Positions 46,641 to 58,343 are shown, counted from the first letter of the stretch. The stretch: DNA of 64,000 nt from Hibiscus mutabilis (GCA_019671005.1 CM033752.1:21956969-22020968), one strand, 5' to 3'. Translations and numbers: made by a program. Notes: a model not told the origin generated them from the letters alone.

Positions 46641-49377
46641 ACACAATCATTTTGTCATAATTTTTGTTTAATAACATGAACATAAGGGTGCAGCTGCTAA
46701 AGACTCTATGGCATGCCAACTATACCATGGAGTCTCATACTCAATACTTGGGCATTTCTTTTATTACCGATCAATTATCATCAATCATATAGATAGGAAA
46801 TTCATATTCATATTTCATAGTAATTGTTCATGGTAATCTTAAATCATCATAATTAGTCATATAAATAGACATTTCATGTTTCATGCTTCAACATAAATGT
46901 TCATGGTAAACATAGATCATCATATAAATAAACATTTCGTATCTCATACTTCAACATAATTGGTCATGGCAAACATAAATTAACATATATATAGATAATG
47001 CAATATCATTTTAATTTAAGGTCGACTAATCGCAAGTCTTCCTAATTGCATTTTAAAACATATAAATGCACTCACCTGAGCCATGAATAGTATGTCTCAC
47101 TAAGCTTACTCGAGGTTCTTATCTTTCTTTTTATCACTGGTTCACTTTCGATCACTTTTAGAATTGCATAAGACCAATCAAACATATACATCATTTCTCT
47201 TGCGTTAAACTTAAATCTAACATTGCTAACTTGATTCTTAAACATAACTATTCGAATATAAAATTTTCTGAAAATTTTCCCAATATTCTTCAAAGTTGCC
47301 GAATTGGTCCCTAGGTCCTTAGTGACCATTTTGAACATTAAACAATTGTTCAAACCCATTTTTGAACAATTTCCATAATTAATTACTTATTTTGGACTAT
47401 TTCTTTTTTAGTCCTTAAACTTTATGAAAGTGACATTTTAGTCACTACTTCACTTTTGTACATAAATTCATGTACAACTAAACCAATTATTTATTTCTAA
47501 CATCCTTATAAATTTTCCTTCAACTTTTAAACTTTATTCAACTTGGTCCTTCACTAATTCTTTATTTTCGAAAAGGTCCTTAAATTTTCCTTTCTTGTCA
47601 TTTCAATCCTTTAAATTTCATAACATGCTTGAATCTTCAATTCTATCAATTTTCCATAAATTCAAGACCAATCCCTAACTTTTACTAAATTGCCGCATTG
47701 GTCCTTGAATTTCCAAAATTTTCATTTTGGTCCCTAATCACCAATTCAAGCTATTTTCACCATAATTCAATGATTCCCATGCTAAAATAAAATTCACAAT
47801 AATTTCCCCTAAATTTTCCAAATTTTCGAAATAGCCCCTAATTTCTCAACTTGGGAAAATTATTCAATCTAACATCAAAATCAAGCTGACAACATCATAT
47901 TCTATTCAATATCATCATTAATTTAGCTTCCTAACCAAAACCCCCCAAATTTTAGGGTTAGGGTTTATAATCTCTAACATGGAATTTATCCAAATTCAAC
48001 TTGATTCCATGTTTTAAATCATCAATTCAACTAACTACAACCCTAAATTCATCATAAGCTTCAATTTCCATAATCATCTTAATCAATAACATGAACTAAA
48101 AATTAACTTTTATCATGCAATATTACTATCAAAATGAAGAGAATTACGTGTAGAACAAATTTACCTAAATAAATTTTACTTGAATCTTGCCTTGATTCTT
48201 CAAAATTTGGCTTGAAAATTGGAAAATTCTTTCCCCTTCTTTCTTGGCTGAATTCAAACAGCCCTTTGTGAAGATGAGATGGTTTTTTTATCATCTTTTA
48301 ACCTATCAAATCCACATGTTATATTAAATGAATTTAAAATTCATTTAATTAGTGAATTTACCATTTTGCCCTTTTATTATAATGGCCAAGATTCAATCTC
48401 ACCAAAATCAATGGCCATGATTTAATCCATGTGTAAATCTTCTTCCAAAATTACCCTCAAAGTTCCAAAATATTACAAAAATGCCATCCATGGAAAATGA
48501 CCAATTTGCCCTCCAACTAGACTTTATTTACAGCAAAACTTAAAAATTGCCATTCCATTAAAATTGAACCAAATTGGTTCCAATCCAACTGTCCATGCCC
48601 CAAAATATCTTATATTTTTATTTATGGCATTTATTCGATCCAAATATTCGAATTTCACTCAATATGATTTCCAAATTTTCTTTCTTTAAGCTTTATAACC
48701 ACTACATCATATTCTAACTAAATCTAGTTAGAATCTCACCAATATTAACAAAATATTCATAAAATAATATTTTATGAATTTTTCATAATCTTAGGAACTA
48801 TCTTTAAAATTTCAATTCGATCTGGGATACTAATATCCATAAAATATTTCTACTGCGATTTTACCTCTTTCCAAGCTATTGGATTTATTCCGAAAATTCT
48901 ATATTTTCATTTTCGGGAAATAAACTCTATTATCCATAAAAACTTCATTTTCCAAGGTCTTAGACTGAATTTTCCTAACTTAGTCTATTATTCCGATAAT
49001 TATCGAAAATCTTATAGAATAAAATTTCTCTTAGAATTCCTTTATCGATAATCCATACGAATTTTCTCTACTCTTACTGAGTCCAAAATATCGATCAAAA
49101 ACACTTTTATGGGACCTTCTCGGAGGTCACCCATACTAAAATTTCCCTGGCCTGAGCACGCTTAACAATTTTATTCGATCCAAAATTGAATAATATAAGC
49201 CTCATATGAAAAATCTACCACTCTTGGGGGTGAACTATTCATTTATGGGGTTAAATTACATAACTTTTTTAAAATTACACTTTGGTCCCTGAACTTTTCC
49301 AAAGTTTATACTTTCACCCCTAAACTTTTAAAAATCACATTTTAGTCACATAGCAAAAATTGAGATATTACATGCAC

Positions 49378-50901
49378 TCAACTGTGGTCCTCCCTTCAGG
49401 TAGAGACTCCAACTTCCAGGTGTCATTAGCTTGTAATGCTTCATACTCAGCAACAACATTAGCTTTCCAATTTTCAAACTAAAGGGCTTTATGAACTGTA
49501 ACAAGTTCACTTTCTTCATTTGCTTCACATGTGAATAGGTAAATCTTTGGATTGAATATCTCATTCTTTCTCTGAGTGACCATCATGTGATTTCTTCCTT
49601 GATCCTCAGGCTCAACATTGTGTGATACTTCTACTATTGGTGGGGCACCAACAGTTTCAGCATGTTCATCAACAGGTGTTGTTGGTGGTTGTTCCTGATC
49701 ATTCTGAACTTTATAGGGCATTAAATGTGGATAGCATCGACACCCAAACACCCTTAAAAACTGATAATCTGGTTGCTTGTTGTGTAATGCTTCATAGGGT
49801 GATTTTCCATTTAGCACTCGAGTGGGCAACCTGTTGGTCAAGTGAACAGCTGATGCAACTGCATATGACCAGAAGTGAAGAGGAAAAGATGCTTGAGCTA
49901 ACAAAACAAGTGACAACTCAATAATATGGCGATGTTTCCTCTCAACTACACCATTCTGCTCAGATGTGTGAGGGCACAACAACCTATGCTTAATTCCTTC
50001 AACTTGAAGAACATTAGATAACCCCCTTATATTCACCACCCCAGTCACTTTGGATTTCTTTAATGACAGCTCCATACTGAGTCTTAACCATACTCTGAAA
50101 TAATTAAAAAGCATAAAATGCTTGACTCTTAGTCTTAAGAAGATACACCCAACAGTGTCTCATTGTTGCATCAACAAAAGGATACATAATAGTAAAATCC
50201 ATTGGAGACAGTGTGGGCAGGGCCCAAAGATCAATAAAGACTAGGTGAAAAGGTGTATCGTATGTGGTAATAGACTCAGTAAAAAATAATTTGTGGCTCT
50301 TTTCAATGCAACATGCAAAACAAACATCAGATATCTTTTTATTATCTTGAAAGGGTAAAACAATATTTGCATTTTTACAAGCTTGAACAAGAGACAAATG
50401 AGCAGGATGCCCAAGTCTCTTGTGCCACAAATTGTAAACATCCTCATCCTTAGTTGCAACATTTGCTTCAATGGCCACAACTTTCTTTGAATTTGAAAAA
50501 ACAGCAGGGAAGTGATAAAGTCCTTCTCTCTCAGCACCATTCAACAAAACAACTCCAGTATCTTCATCATGCACAGCACGGTTCTTTGCATAAAACTCGA
50601 AATACACCTTATTATCTCTAGCAAACTTGGATACAGAAAGGAGATTTTTAGTTACTGATGGTACATGAAATAGATTCTTTATCATCAGTGTACGAGGAAA
50701 AATCAAAACAAACTGTCCAGTTTTAATAATTGATAAACTATGTCCATTACTCACTACAAGTTTACCTGGTCCAGTATAGTCAGTCTCATGTTGTACTTGT
50801 GAAGCATTTGGTGTCACGTGATGTGTGGCACCTGAATCTACAACCCAAGTGTCAGACCTATTTGACCCTGGCTGATAAGTAGACTGATCATTGTTTTCCA
50901 T
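49378..50901 (-). pseudogene. E5 protease, integrase and RT start
   Basis: From 50901 leftward: TWVVDSGATHHVTP (DSGA protease site), LWHKRLGHPAHLS and CFACCIEKSHK (integrase zinc finger), FIDLWALP, FVDATMRHCW, then after a frameshift near 50104 CPHTSEQNGVVERKHRHIIE with the catalytic Glu, FGCRCYPHLMPY, and past a stop at 49479 FENWKANVVAEYEALQANDTW, the entry to RT, ending at the insertion of the solo LTR. So the polyprotein order is standard but carries at least three frame breaks. Confidence 0.88.
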
Positions 50902-51807
50902 TCGATTGCTACAACAAGCATTATAACAAGCAGGATTATTTTTAAGAAATGTAACATATGCATGAGCAGATTTATCTCTGTTACCCCCATTTTGGGCAAG
51001 AACGCCAGCAAAAGATAGATTGAACCTTTGCCAACACCTATCAGCTGAGTGTCCAATTTTGCCACATAACTGACATTATATTCTTGCACGTCCACGTCCT
51101 CGTCCTCTCACACGTAATCTTCCCCCATTTAAAGTAGTATTTTTCATGTGAGCCACATTTGCACTAATTGGCAGTCGTATTTGAGCATTAATACCTTTCA
51201 ATTGAGCTTCAGCATCAACTAAAGTTGATTTAACAGCACCTAAACTAAACGATGGTTTACTAGTTGTTATCACAGCAACAAAGGGTTGATATTCAATTGG
51301 TAAACCATTCAAGATCGTAGCAATTTGCTCCACATTGGAAACTGAACTTCCACAAGCAGTGAGTGCGTCACATACCTCTTTTATCTGGGTAAGGTATGAT
51401 CGCATGCTTTCTTCTTTTTTCTTGATGGATTGAAATTTGCAGTGTAAACTCATGACACTCGTCGTCGATCGATTTGTAAAGAATTGCAGCACAGTTTCTC
51501 ACACAGTTGAAGCTGTCTCAGCACCAACAAACTCAGGAAGCAAATGAGAGCTTATGGTCGACAATGGCCAAGACGCTAATGCACTGTCTTGTGCCATAAA
51601 TGCTTCATAACCTTCATTGGGTTGTACTTCACCCCATCACAACAAACCATTTCTGGAAGGGCTTTTAAAGCACCAGTAAGTAGCTTTTCCAACCTATGAC
51701 TCCTTACAGTCAACAACACTTGTTGCTTCCACAACAAGAAGTTCATTTCATCAAGAATGACAATAACCCTCTTATTAGTGAACATCCTTCCAAATTTCAG
51801 CTGTTCT

Positions 51808-52137
51808 TGTGGATTATACCGTATAAAATAGAGTTATTACCATTGTAAACAACTAATTAGTTTAGATAATTAAGTAGTTTAATATCTAACTCTTATCTTT
51901 TAATAGGATAGAATTTGTCTCTAGTAAGATATGATAGAAAGGTTGAATATTTTAAATGTTTTGAATATTTGTAGTCTTTTTATCTCTTTAGATAAGATAA
52001 GGCTAACCTAGATTGTTTGATTAGTTAGGAACTCTTATGTAAATAGCCTATAAATAGAGATGTACTCAAATGTATTTTTTCATCAAGTGAGAATAAGAAA
52101 ACTCAAGTCTATTCTCTCCAATCCTCCTTTATTAACA
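51808..52137 (+). repeat. E6 5' LTR
   Basis: Holds the TATA box CTATAAATAG at 52048-52057 and repeats 55615-55943. Confidence 0.93.
52048..52057 (+). promoter_or_regulatory. TATA box in E6 5' LTR
   Basis: CTATAAATAG oriented with the element, about 80 bases before the LTR end; the 3' LTR has the same box at 55854-55863. Confidence 0.6.
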
Positions 52138-52152
52138 TGATATCAGTTCAGG
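52138..52152 (+). other. E6 primer-binding site
   Basis: TGATATCAGTTCAGG directly follows the LTR; compared with TGGTATCAGAGC it keeps TATCAG but differs at several bases. Confidence 0.6.
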
Positions 52153-52175
52153 TTACGATCCTTACAACCTAGAAA

Positions 52176-53279
52176 ATGCAGATATCTTCTTCGTCCAAAA
52201 TCAGTTCAGGACCTAATTCAAATTCCACCACTGATCAGATTATGGTGAGCACTACACATGTAGGCAGTGTTTCTTTTATTGCCAATAGTAATTTTGTCAC
52301 ATGGATAGTGGATTCTGGTGCTTCTGACCACATGACAGGGAATGCAAATTTGTTTCAAGATTTTACAAAACAGAATTCAACGAAGCATGTCAAGACTGCA
52401 GGTGGAAACTTAGCATGTGTAAAAGGAACTGGAACTATATTTCTTACTCAGGATATTTCTCTTCAATCTATCCTTTATGTTCATTCTTTGACTTGCAATC
52501 TTCTATCAGTAAGCAAGTTTTGTAGAGATTTAATCTGCTCCGCTAATTTCGCTTCAAATGATTGTGAATTTCAGGTACTGGATTCGGGAAAGATAATTGG
52601 CAATGCTCGGTTGTATGGTGGACTTTACATACTTCAAGGTTCTTTACCTCCACCGAACCGAGCCTACTCTAGTTGCATCTCAAAACCTCTTCCCACATCA
52701 GACAACATTTCGAGTGAAATTATGTTATTACATTTTCGGTTGGGACACCCTAATTTCTTTTATCTTGCCAAAATGTACCCTAATTTATTTTTTACTAAAA
52801 AATATCAAGTCTTGTTATTGTGACATTTGTCAGTTTGCTAAACATCAAAGAACCACATACCCTTCATCTACATATAAACCATCCAATCCCTTTTCCATCA
52901 TCCATAGTGATATTTGGGGCCCTTCCCATGTTAAAAATATAAGTGGATCTAGATGGTTTGTGACTTTTATAGATGACCACTCTAGGATAACTTGGACCTT
53001 TCTCATGAAAGACAAATCCGAAACCGGTGGGATCTTTAAAAAAATTTATAACATGGTTGAAAATCAGTTTCAAAGCAAAGTCCAAATCCTTAAAAACGAT
53101 AATGGGAGTGAATACTTTTCAAACAATTTAGGATTTTTTTTTGGGGAAAAGGAAATAATTCACATTAGCTCGTGTGTCGATAGTCCACAACAAAATGGGA
53201 TTGTCGAAAGGAAAAATAGGCATCTTTTGGAAATAGCTAGGTCTCTTTTATTCTCTTCCAATGTTCCTAATTATCTTTG
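52176..53279 (+). pseudogene. E6 protease and integrase
   Basis: The ATG at 52176 starts MQISSSSKISSGPNS; by residue 43 the protease site WIVDSGASDHMTGN appears, so gag and nucleocapsid are absent. Integrase: LHFRLGHPNFFYL then, after a +1 shift near 52800, CDICQFAKHQRT (zinc finger), HSDIWGPS and FIDDHSRITW (first Asp), KNDNGSEYFSN (second Asp) and SPQQNGIVERKNRHLLEIAR (Glu). A TGA at 53278-53280 closes it where relatives read W. Confidence 0.87.
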
Positions 53280-54162
53280 AGGGGAAGCTTTCCTTACTGC
53301 TACTCATCTTATTAATAGGATGCCTAGTCTAATTCTTAAGTTCAAGTCACCTAGAGATGTCTTTCTTGAAAATTTTCCTTGTTTTAAACCTATGTCTTGT
53401 AACCTTCCACTAAGAGTTTTTGGTTGTTCTGTCTTTGTTCATATTCATCAACAACATCGGTCAAAATTAGATCCCAGGTCAATTAAGTGTGTTTTTATTG
53501 GCTACTCATCCACTAAGAAGGACTACAAATGCTATTCTCCGATTACAAAAAAGACTTATGTCTCTATGGATGTTACCGTTGTTGAAAATAATCCCTATTT
53601 TTCCAAAACCAAAATCCAGGGGGAGAATCAAAATGAATTTCAGTTTCAATTTTTTGATAACCTTAAAAATTCAATTGATTTACCTTTAACTTCACAGCCT
53701 ACATCCCCTCCACATGTCATATTACCCTCACAATCTCCTTCTCCTTCAAGACCTTATACATCACCTTCCAAAACTCCTCAACCTGAGAGAAGAGAACTTA
53801 GTGTTTATACAAGAAGGGAAAAGTCCACTTTACAACCTAGACGTTGCCAAGAGTTGGAACTGAATCCTATTATCATGGAAAATTTAGAAGGTACGGAATC
53901 TCCTCATAATGAAAATCCTATTCCTTTTTTTAATATTGATGATTTTCCGATTGCTCAAAGGAAAGGTGTGAGGAAGTGTACTGCTCATCCTATACAGAAA
54001 TATGTTGCCTATAGCCAATTGATGCCCTCCTTCAAAGCTTTCACAGCAAATGTTGATACAGATTCCAAGAACAGTTATGAAGCTCTAAATGATCCTAGGT
54101 GGAGAAAAGTTGTTGAGGAAGAAATCAAGGCTCTTGAAAAAAAAATGAGACCTGGACTCTGA
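53280..54162 (+). pseudogene. E6 integrase tail and RT start
   Basis: The open stretch from 53320 has LPLRVFGCSVFVHI, KCVFIGYSSTKKDYKCYSP (the Copia integrase C-terminal GKLDPR/CVFxGY motif), a Ser/Pro-rich linker, HPIQKYVAYSQL and SYEALNDPRWRKVVEEEIKALEK, then the frame shifts at about 54150 in a run of A before TWTLTDLPQEK. Confidence 0.83.
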
Positions 54163-55116
54163 CAGATTTGCCTCAAGAGAAGAAACCAGTAGGTTGTAAA
54201 TGGGTCTTCACTGTTAAATACAATTCAGACGGCATCGTTGAAAGATTCAAGGCAAGATTGGCGGCAAAGGGATTCACACAGACTTATGGTATAGATTACC
54301 AAGAGATTTTTGCTCTGGTTGCTAAACTAAACACGGTGAGGGTCTTATTGTCTTTGGCCGTGAATCAAGACTAGCCACTTCATCAATTAGACATTAAAAA
54401 TGCCTTCTTGAATGGCAACTTGACCGAGGAAGTTTACATGGAGATTCCTCCTGGTATGAAGGAAGATTCGACAACTCACAAGGTATGCAAATTACAGAAA
54501 ATCCTTGTATGGCCTAAAGCAGTCCCCGAGGGCTTAGCTCGAACGATTTGCCAAAGTAGTCATCGAAAGTGGTTATAAGCAATGTCAAACTGATCATACC
54601 TTGTTTACTAAGGTAAATAAAAAAGGTAAAAGAACAATTTTGATTGTTTATGTAGATGACATAATAGTCACTAGTGATGATGTTGAAGAAATTAAAAGGG
54701 TAAAATACTCACTATCCAAGGAATTTGAAACCAAATACCTTTGCAGTCTTAGGTATTTTCTTGGAATAGAGGTGGCGAGGTCTAAAATTGGCATAGTTAT
54801 TTGTCAAAGGAAATACATCCTCGATCTTTTGGCAGAAACTGGCATGCTAGGATGCAAACCAGCCGAAACCCCAATGGAGCCGAACTTGAAGTTCAGAAAA
54901 GATGATGATAGAGTTCCGGTGTGCAAAGAGCAATACCAACAATTGGTTGGTAAGTTAATTTGTTTATCTCTTACAAGGCCTGACATAGCTTTTTTAGTTA
55001 GTGTTGTTAGCCAGCACATGAATGATCCAAGAGAGGAGCATCTTGATGCTGTACACAGAATCTTACGATATCTTAAGATGACTCCGGGACATGGCTTACT
55101 GGTTCAAGAAAAGTGA
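54163..55116 (+). pseudogene. E6 reverse transcriptase
   Basis: GCKWVFTVKYNSDGIVERFKARLAAKGF, DYQEIFALVAKLNTVRVLLSLA, a TAG at about 54373 (usually W), LHQLDIKNAFLNGNL, a frame break near 54500, then LIVYVDDIIVTSDD (YVDD at about 54649-54660), LRYFLGIEVARSK, KYILDLLAETGMLGCKP and GKLICLSLTRPDIAF. Catalytic residues remain but at least three breaks inactivate it. Confidence 0.88.
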
Positions 55117-55605
55117 AGAAATGACAGTAATGGTTTTTACAGATTCCAGTTGGGTTGGTGAATTGACTGACAGAAGGTCAACCAGTGGATATTGTGCTTT
55201 TGTGTGGGGAAATTTAGTCACTTAGAGGAGTCAAAAACAAGTTGTGGTGTCAAGAAGCAGTGCAAAGGCTGAGTATCGAGCCCTTGCACTAGGGATTTGC
55301 GAAGGCATGTGGCTACAGATAATGCTGACTGAACTGGGATTAGATCACGATAAACAGTTTGAATTGCAAACCGATAGCCAATCCGCTATCAGTATTGCGA
55401 AAAATCCTGTTCAACATGACCGTACTAAACATGTGGAGATAGATAGGCATTTTATCTTTGAAAAAAATCAGCAATGGAGTTATAAAGCTTAGTTATGTTC
55501 CTACAAATCATCAACTAGCCGATGTCCTTACTAAAGCGCTTCCAAGGGCGGTTCTAGATGATTTTACATTCAAGCTGGGAATCTACAATCTTTACTCTCC
55601 AGCTT
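55117..55605 (+). pseudogene. E6 RNase H
   Basis: FTDSSWVGELTDRRSTSGYCAF-like text, then from 55244 VSRSSAKAEYRALALGICEGMWL, LQTDSQSAISIAKNPVQHDRTKHVEID, RHFIFEK, a shift, and YVPTNHQLADVLTKALPR. The polypurine tract follows. Confidence 0.86.
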
Positions 55606-55614
55606 GAGGGGGAG

Positions 55615-55943
55615 TGTGGATTATACCGTATAAATTAGAGTTATTACTATTGAAATAACTAATTAGTTTAGATAATTAAGTAGTTTAATATCTAACTCTT
55701 ATCTTTTAATAGGATAGAATTTGTCTCTAGTAAGATAAGATAGAAATGTTGAATATTTTAAATGTGTTGAATATTTGTAATCTTTTTATCTCTTTAGATA
55801 AGATAAGGCTAACCTAGAGTGTTTGATTAGTTAGGAACTCTTATTTAAATAGCCTATAAATAGAGATGTACTCAAATGTATTTTTCTATCAAGTGAGAAT
55901 AAGAAAACTCAAGTCTATTCTCTCCAATCCTCCTTTATTAACA
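55615..55943 (+). repeat. E6 3' LTR
   Basis: Repeats the 5' LTR with about a dozen differences and ends TTATTAACA before GTTCT. Confidence 0.93.
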
Positions 55944-56125
55944 GTTCTTGATAGCTCGAATCTTGATCAGCAACTGTGTTAATCATCTCGACCAAGAACC
56001 ACACTACTCAAGTGGAATAGAAAGAAAAGAAAAATGAAACAAAATAAACAGAGAAAGACAATTTCAAGAGAGCGAATGAGCAGCGAAAGATTTGGCACAT
56101 ATAGGAACTATGGCGATTGATACCA

Positions 56126-56338
56126 TATTAAGAAACCTCAAGACTTAACAAAATGTTAATAAAGCAAACAAAGAATGATACTCACTTGTTTATTTCATGA
56201 GAGTTGGCATGTTTATATACAGAAGGAGGAGATAGTTTCAGGAGATGAAACTACTTCTGTTAAGTATAAGCTAACTAACTCAACAATATAATTTTCTTAG
56301 CTAACTAGCTAGCCACGTCATTTACATCATTTACAACA
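56126..56338 (-). repeat. E5 5' LTR
   Basis: Matches 43188-43405; minus-strand primer site TGGTATCAATCGC (56113-56125) directly follows its inner edge TTAATA. Confidence 0.9.
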
Positions 56339-58090
56339 TTCATCAATGTAATTCATTAGAGATAGTTAGATATAAGAGGACTCAACTATAAATAGAGGTC
56401 TTTCTCACCTAATTTATATCATCTATCCTCTGAGTAAGGTATTTACTCTCTAAAACTCTCTACTGTGATTTTGTTTGTTTGAGTGTTTTTTTCTTGTACT
56501 TAGTAGTGATTCTCTTGTTCTTGCTTTCACTTAAAATGAATGATTGTGCGTTTCGGTGCTCATGAAGAATTTGATTTTTCAGAGTGAAAAATCAGACTTA
56601 ATTGTTTATCTCGAAAACTTGTAAGGTCGCGCATTTGCTAGTCTTAAAATCTAGACTCGTAACAAAAATACATTTTTCGGATACATTTTCTCACTACATT
56701 TTTTTTAAAAGAAATACCAAATTAACTTTATCACTTGTTATAAAATAAGATTCTATTATACCCGTATCCGTTTATGCTCCTGAGATTCCATTATTCCATT
56801 CCATCTCTCACAATTACCCGTGCATCCTTAAGATGCTGATTTGTTGAAACATTAACTTCCAATCACTTGAGAGATGGCGATTCCCTTTCCAATTTCCATG
56901 TTTGGTGGGTGTCCTTACGAGTCACGACTTGGGTGCTAATTCATTGTCAAAGGCGTCATCAAAGGATATGCCTTTTCTGGGTTGGGCTACACTTCTCTAC
57001 TTGTTCAGGACAGCTTTTATAGGAGCTTTTACCTTCAAAATCGCTTTTATAACTAAAAAATATTACCGAACGATGAAAATTTTCACAGAACATAGCGTTT
57101 GAAAAGCAATTTTTGATGAAAAATCTAAAATTTTAAGCTTTTGTGATTGAAAAGTTCGGTTGTCATAGATGTTCATGAGACAGAGAAAAGAATCGGATTA
57201 TATAAGAGGAAAAAATCACTGAAAATCAGATCTACTAAAACAAGAAAAAAAATGTTTAGAGATTTTAGTTAAAGAGATCGAAGATGGGAGAGAGGGATTG
57301 TACTAAAACCGTAAAACAAGAGAAAATGTGAATTTAACTTTCCTTTGACAAACTAAGATTTATTTTACGATTAAAAATGGGATTAAAGAGAATAAATCAT
57401 AGCAGTTGGATCATTTAAAAACAAAAAGAATATAATGTTAATTAAAAATCAACACCGTCCAACTAAGAAGAGTAACATCTCAACCGTCAGAATTAAATAT
57501 TTAACTAATATAAAAAGTGGACTACATGTTGTATCCCACAAAAGAGATCAGATTAAAAAATCATGATCACCCTTCACTAAAGGACTAAAAAATATATCTA
57601 TCTTGAGTAAGTACATTTGGTCGATTGGCCAAATTATTCATTTTTATTTTTTTATATTTCCTTAAGTCATAAGTTCTAGATCTATTAGGAATATCTCATT
57701 CCTTCTTCTAGGGTCTTCCATTCCCCTCCCCTCTAGATATGATTAGGATTTGTCAAAAAAATATATATCATATAAAAAACAAAAGTTTTGGGTTAAAAAT
57801 AAAATAAATTTATTAAATTAAATAATTTATATTTAATGAATATAAACAGATGATTAGTGCACTCGACGAAATCTTCGATCACTCGTTTATGTTTGCTTAT
57901 TAAGTTAAACAAATTTAAAAATTATATGTTAATTCATTATAATCATGAACAAACTCATTTATAAACTCATTTATTAATTTATTTATAAAATTATTTATTA
58001 TAATTTAAATTTATTAAGAGCAAATTTTTTTCTTTCTCTTGTAAGAATTGCTCAAAAAAATATCAATGATAAAGAGTGGCATTTTTTTCT
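56339..58090. other. AT-rich intergenic DNA, possible LTR remnant at its left
   Basis: 56340-56640 has a TATA box and LTR-like 3' text (see 42726-43187). 56640-58090 shows no ORF with a recognisable protein. 57850-58020 contains GAACAAACTCATTTATAAACTC-type words typical of MITE debris. Confidence 0.4.
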
Positions 58091-58142
58091 GACTTATGTT
58101 TGCTTAAGTTCCATTGGCTCGTATGTTAAAAAAAAAGTTACA

Positions 58143-58343
58143 TTAGCTCGGGACAGGAGCAGTATTTCTTGCCCCAGATACAAGGGTAGAGAGGCCCAAA
58201 TCCACAGTTTCTGGCTCTTGCATATCCATATCAGAGAAGACTGCAAATGGGGTTTTGTCCTCTTCAGTTGCAGATGAGACACCAGTCTTATCATCTGCCC
58301 CTTTCTTTTGGACTTGTGCAAAGTGCAGCCAAGTTGTAATCAC
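58143..58343 (-). pseudogene. Coding-like fragment of unknown protein
   Basis: A minus-strand frame gives QVQKKGADDKTGVSSATEED, a stretch ending VDLGLSTLVSGARNTAPVPS, then TAA. Composition and codon use look like a real plant exon more than the surrounding AT-rich DNA, and the first bases (TTGGCTGCACTTTGCACAAG) could follow an intron acceptor, but I do not recognise the protein and see no companion exon. Possibly a captured or orphan last exon. Confidence 0.35.

Larger units (their letters stand above)
44832..49372 (-). repeat. 4.5 kb solo LTR (Tekay-type) inserted in E5 pol
   Basis: TGTAACACCC...GATATTACA ends, with perfect TGCAC duplication at 44827-44831 and 49373-49377. It is 4541 bp long without gag, pol or primer site. 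It contains an 18-bp minisatellite (45600-46420), a 50-bp duplicated unit (46541-46640), the box ATGGCATGCCAACTATACC at 46708, and an AT-rich right half with words such as TTTTAGTCACTA, as in other Tekay LTRs. Best read as a solo LTR. Confidence 0.87.
51808..55943 (+). mobile_element. E6: Copia element lacking gag, inside E5 gag
   Basis: 330- and 329-bp LTRs (TGTGG...TTAACA), about 3.5 percent apart by eye, with perfect GTTCT duplications at 51803-51807 and 55944-55948. A primer site resembling iMet (TGATATCAGTTCAGG, 52138) and polypurine tract (CTTGAGGGGGAG, about 55604-55614) are present. Inside are protease, integrase, RT and RNase H with several breaks. No gag: 38 bases after the 5' LTR the ORF starts and is at the protease within about 40 codons. 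At 4136 bp it is short for Copia. Confidence 0.92.
51076..55986 (-). pseudogene. E5 gag, interrupted by E6
   Basis: The first codons start at an ATG at 55986 (MINTVADQDSS) and reach 55944; the frame then resumes left of E6 at 51807 (LKFGRMFTNKRVIVILDEMN, FLLWKQQVLLTVRSHRLEKLL) and continues, with a break near 51576, to 51076 (YLTQIKEVCDALTACGS, IATILNGLPIEYQPFVAVI, an Arg/Gly-rich RVRGRGRGRARI end). The TSD of E6 (GTTCT) lies inside this coding part. A CCHC knuckle follows in another frame (CQLCGKIGHSADRC-like, 51000-51070). Confidence 0.83.
43188..56338 (-). mobile_element. E5: Copia element, minus strand, twice interrupted
   Basis: Short LTRs (218 and 213 bp; about 8 percent different by eye) flank a minus-strand gag, protease, integrase, RT and RNase H in Copia order. 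The LTR ends are TGTTG...TTAATA rather than TG...CA. Flanks GTCAT (43183-43187) and TTCAT (56339-56343) agree at four of five bases. The primer site TGGTATCAATCGC is at 56113-56125 (minus). Removing the 4.5 kb solo LTR and E6 leaves about 4.5 kb, normal for Copia. Confidence 0.9.

Noticed and set aside
56876..56942. Small ORF beginning ATGGCGATTCCC
   Set aside because: Only about 21 codons before a stop, without homology that I recognise.
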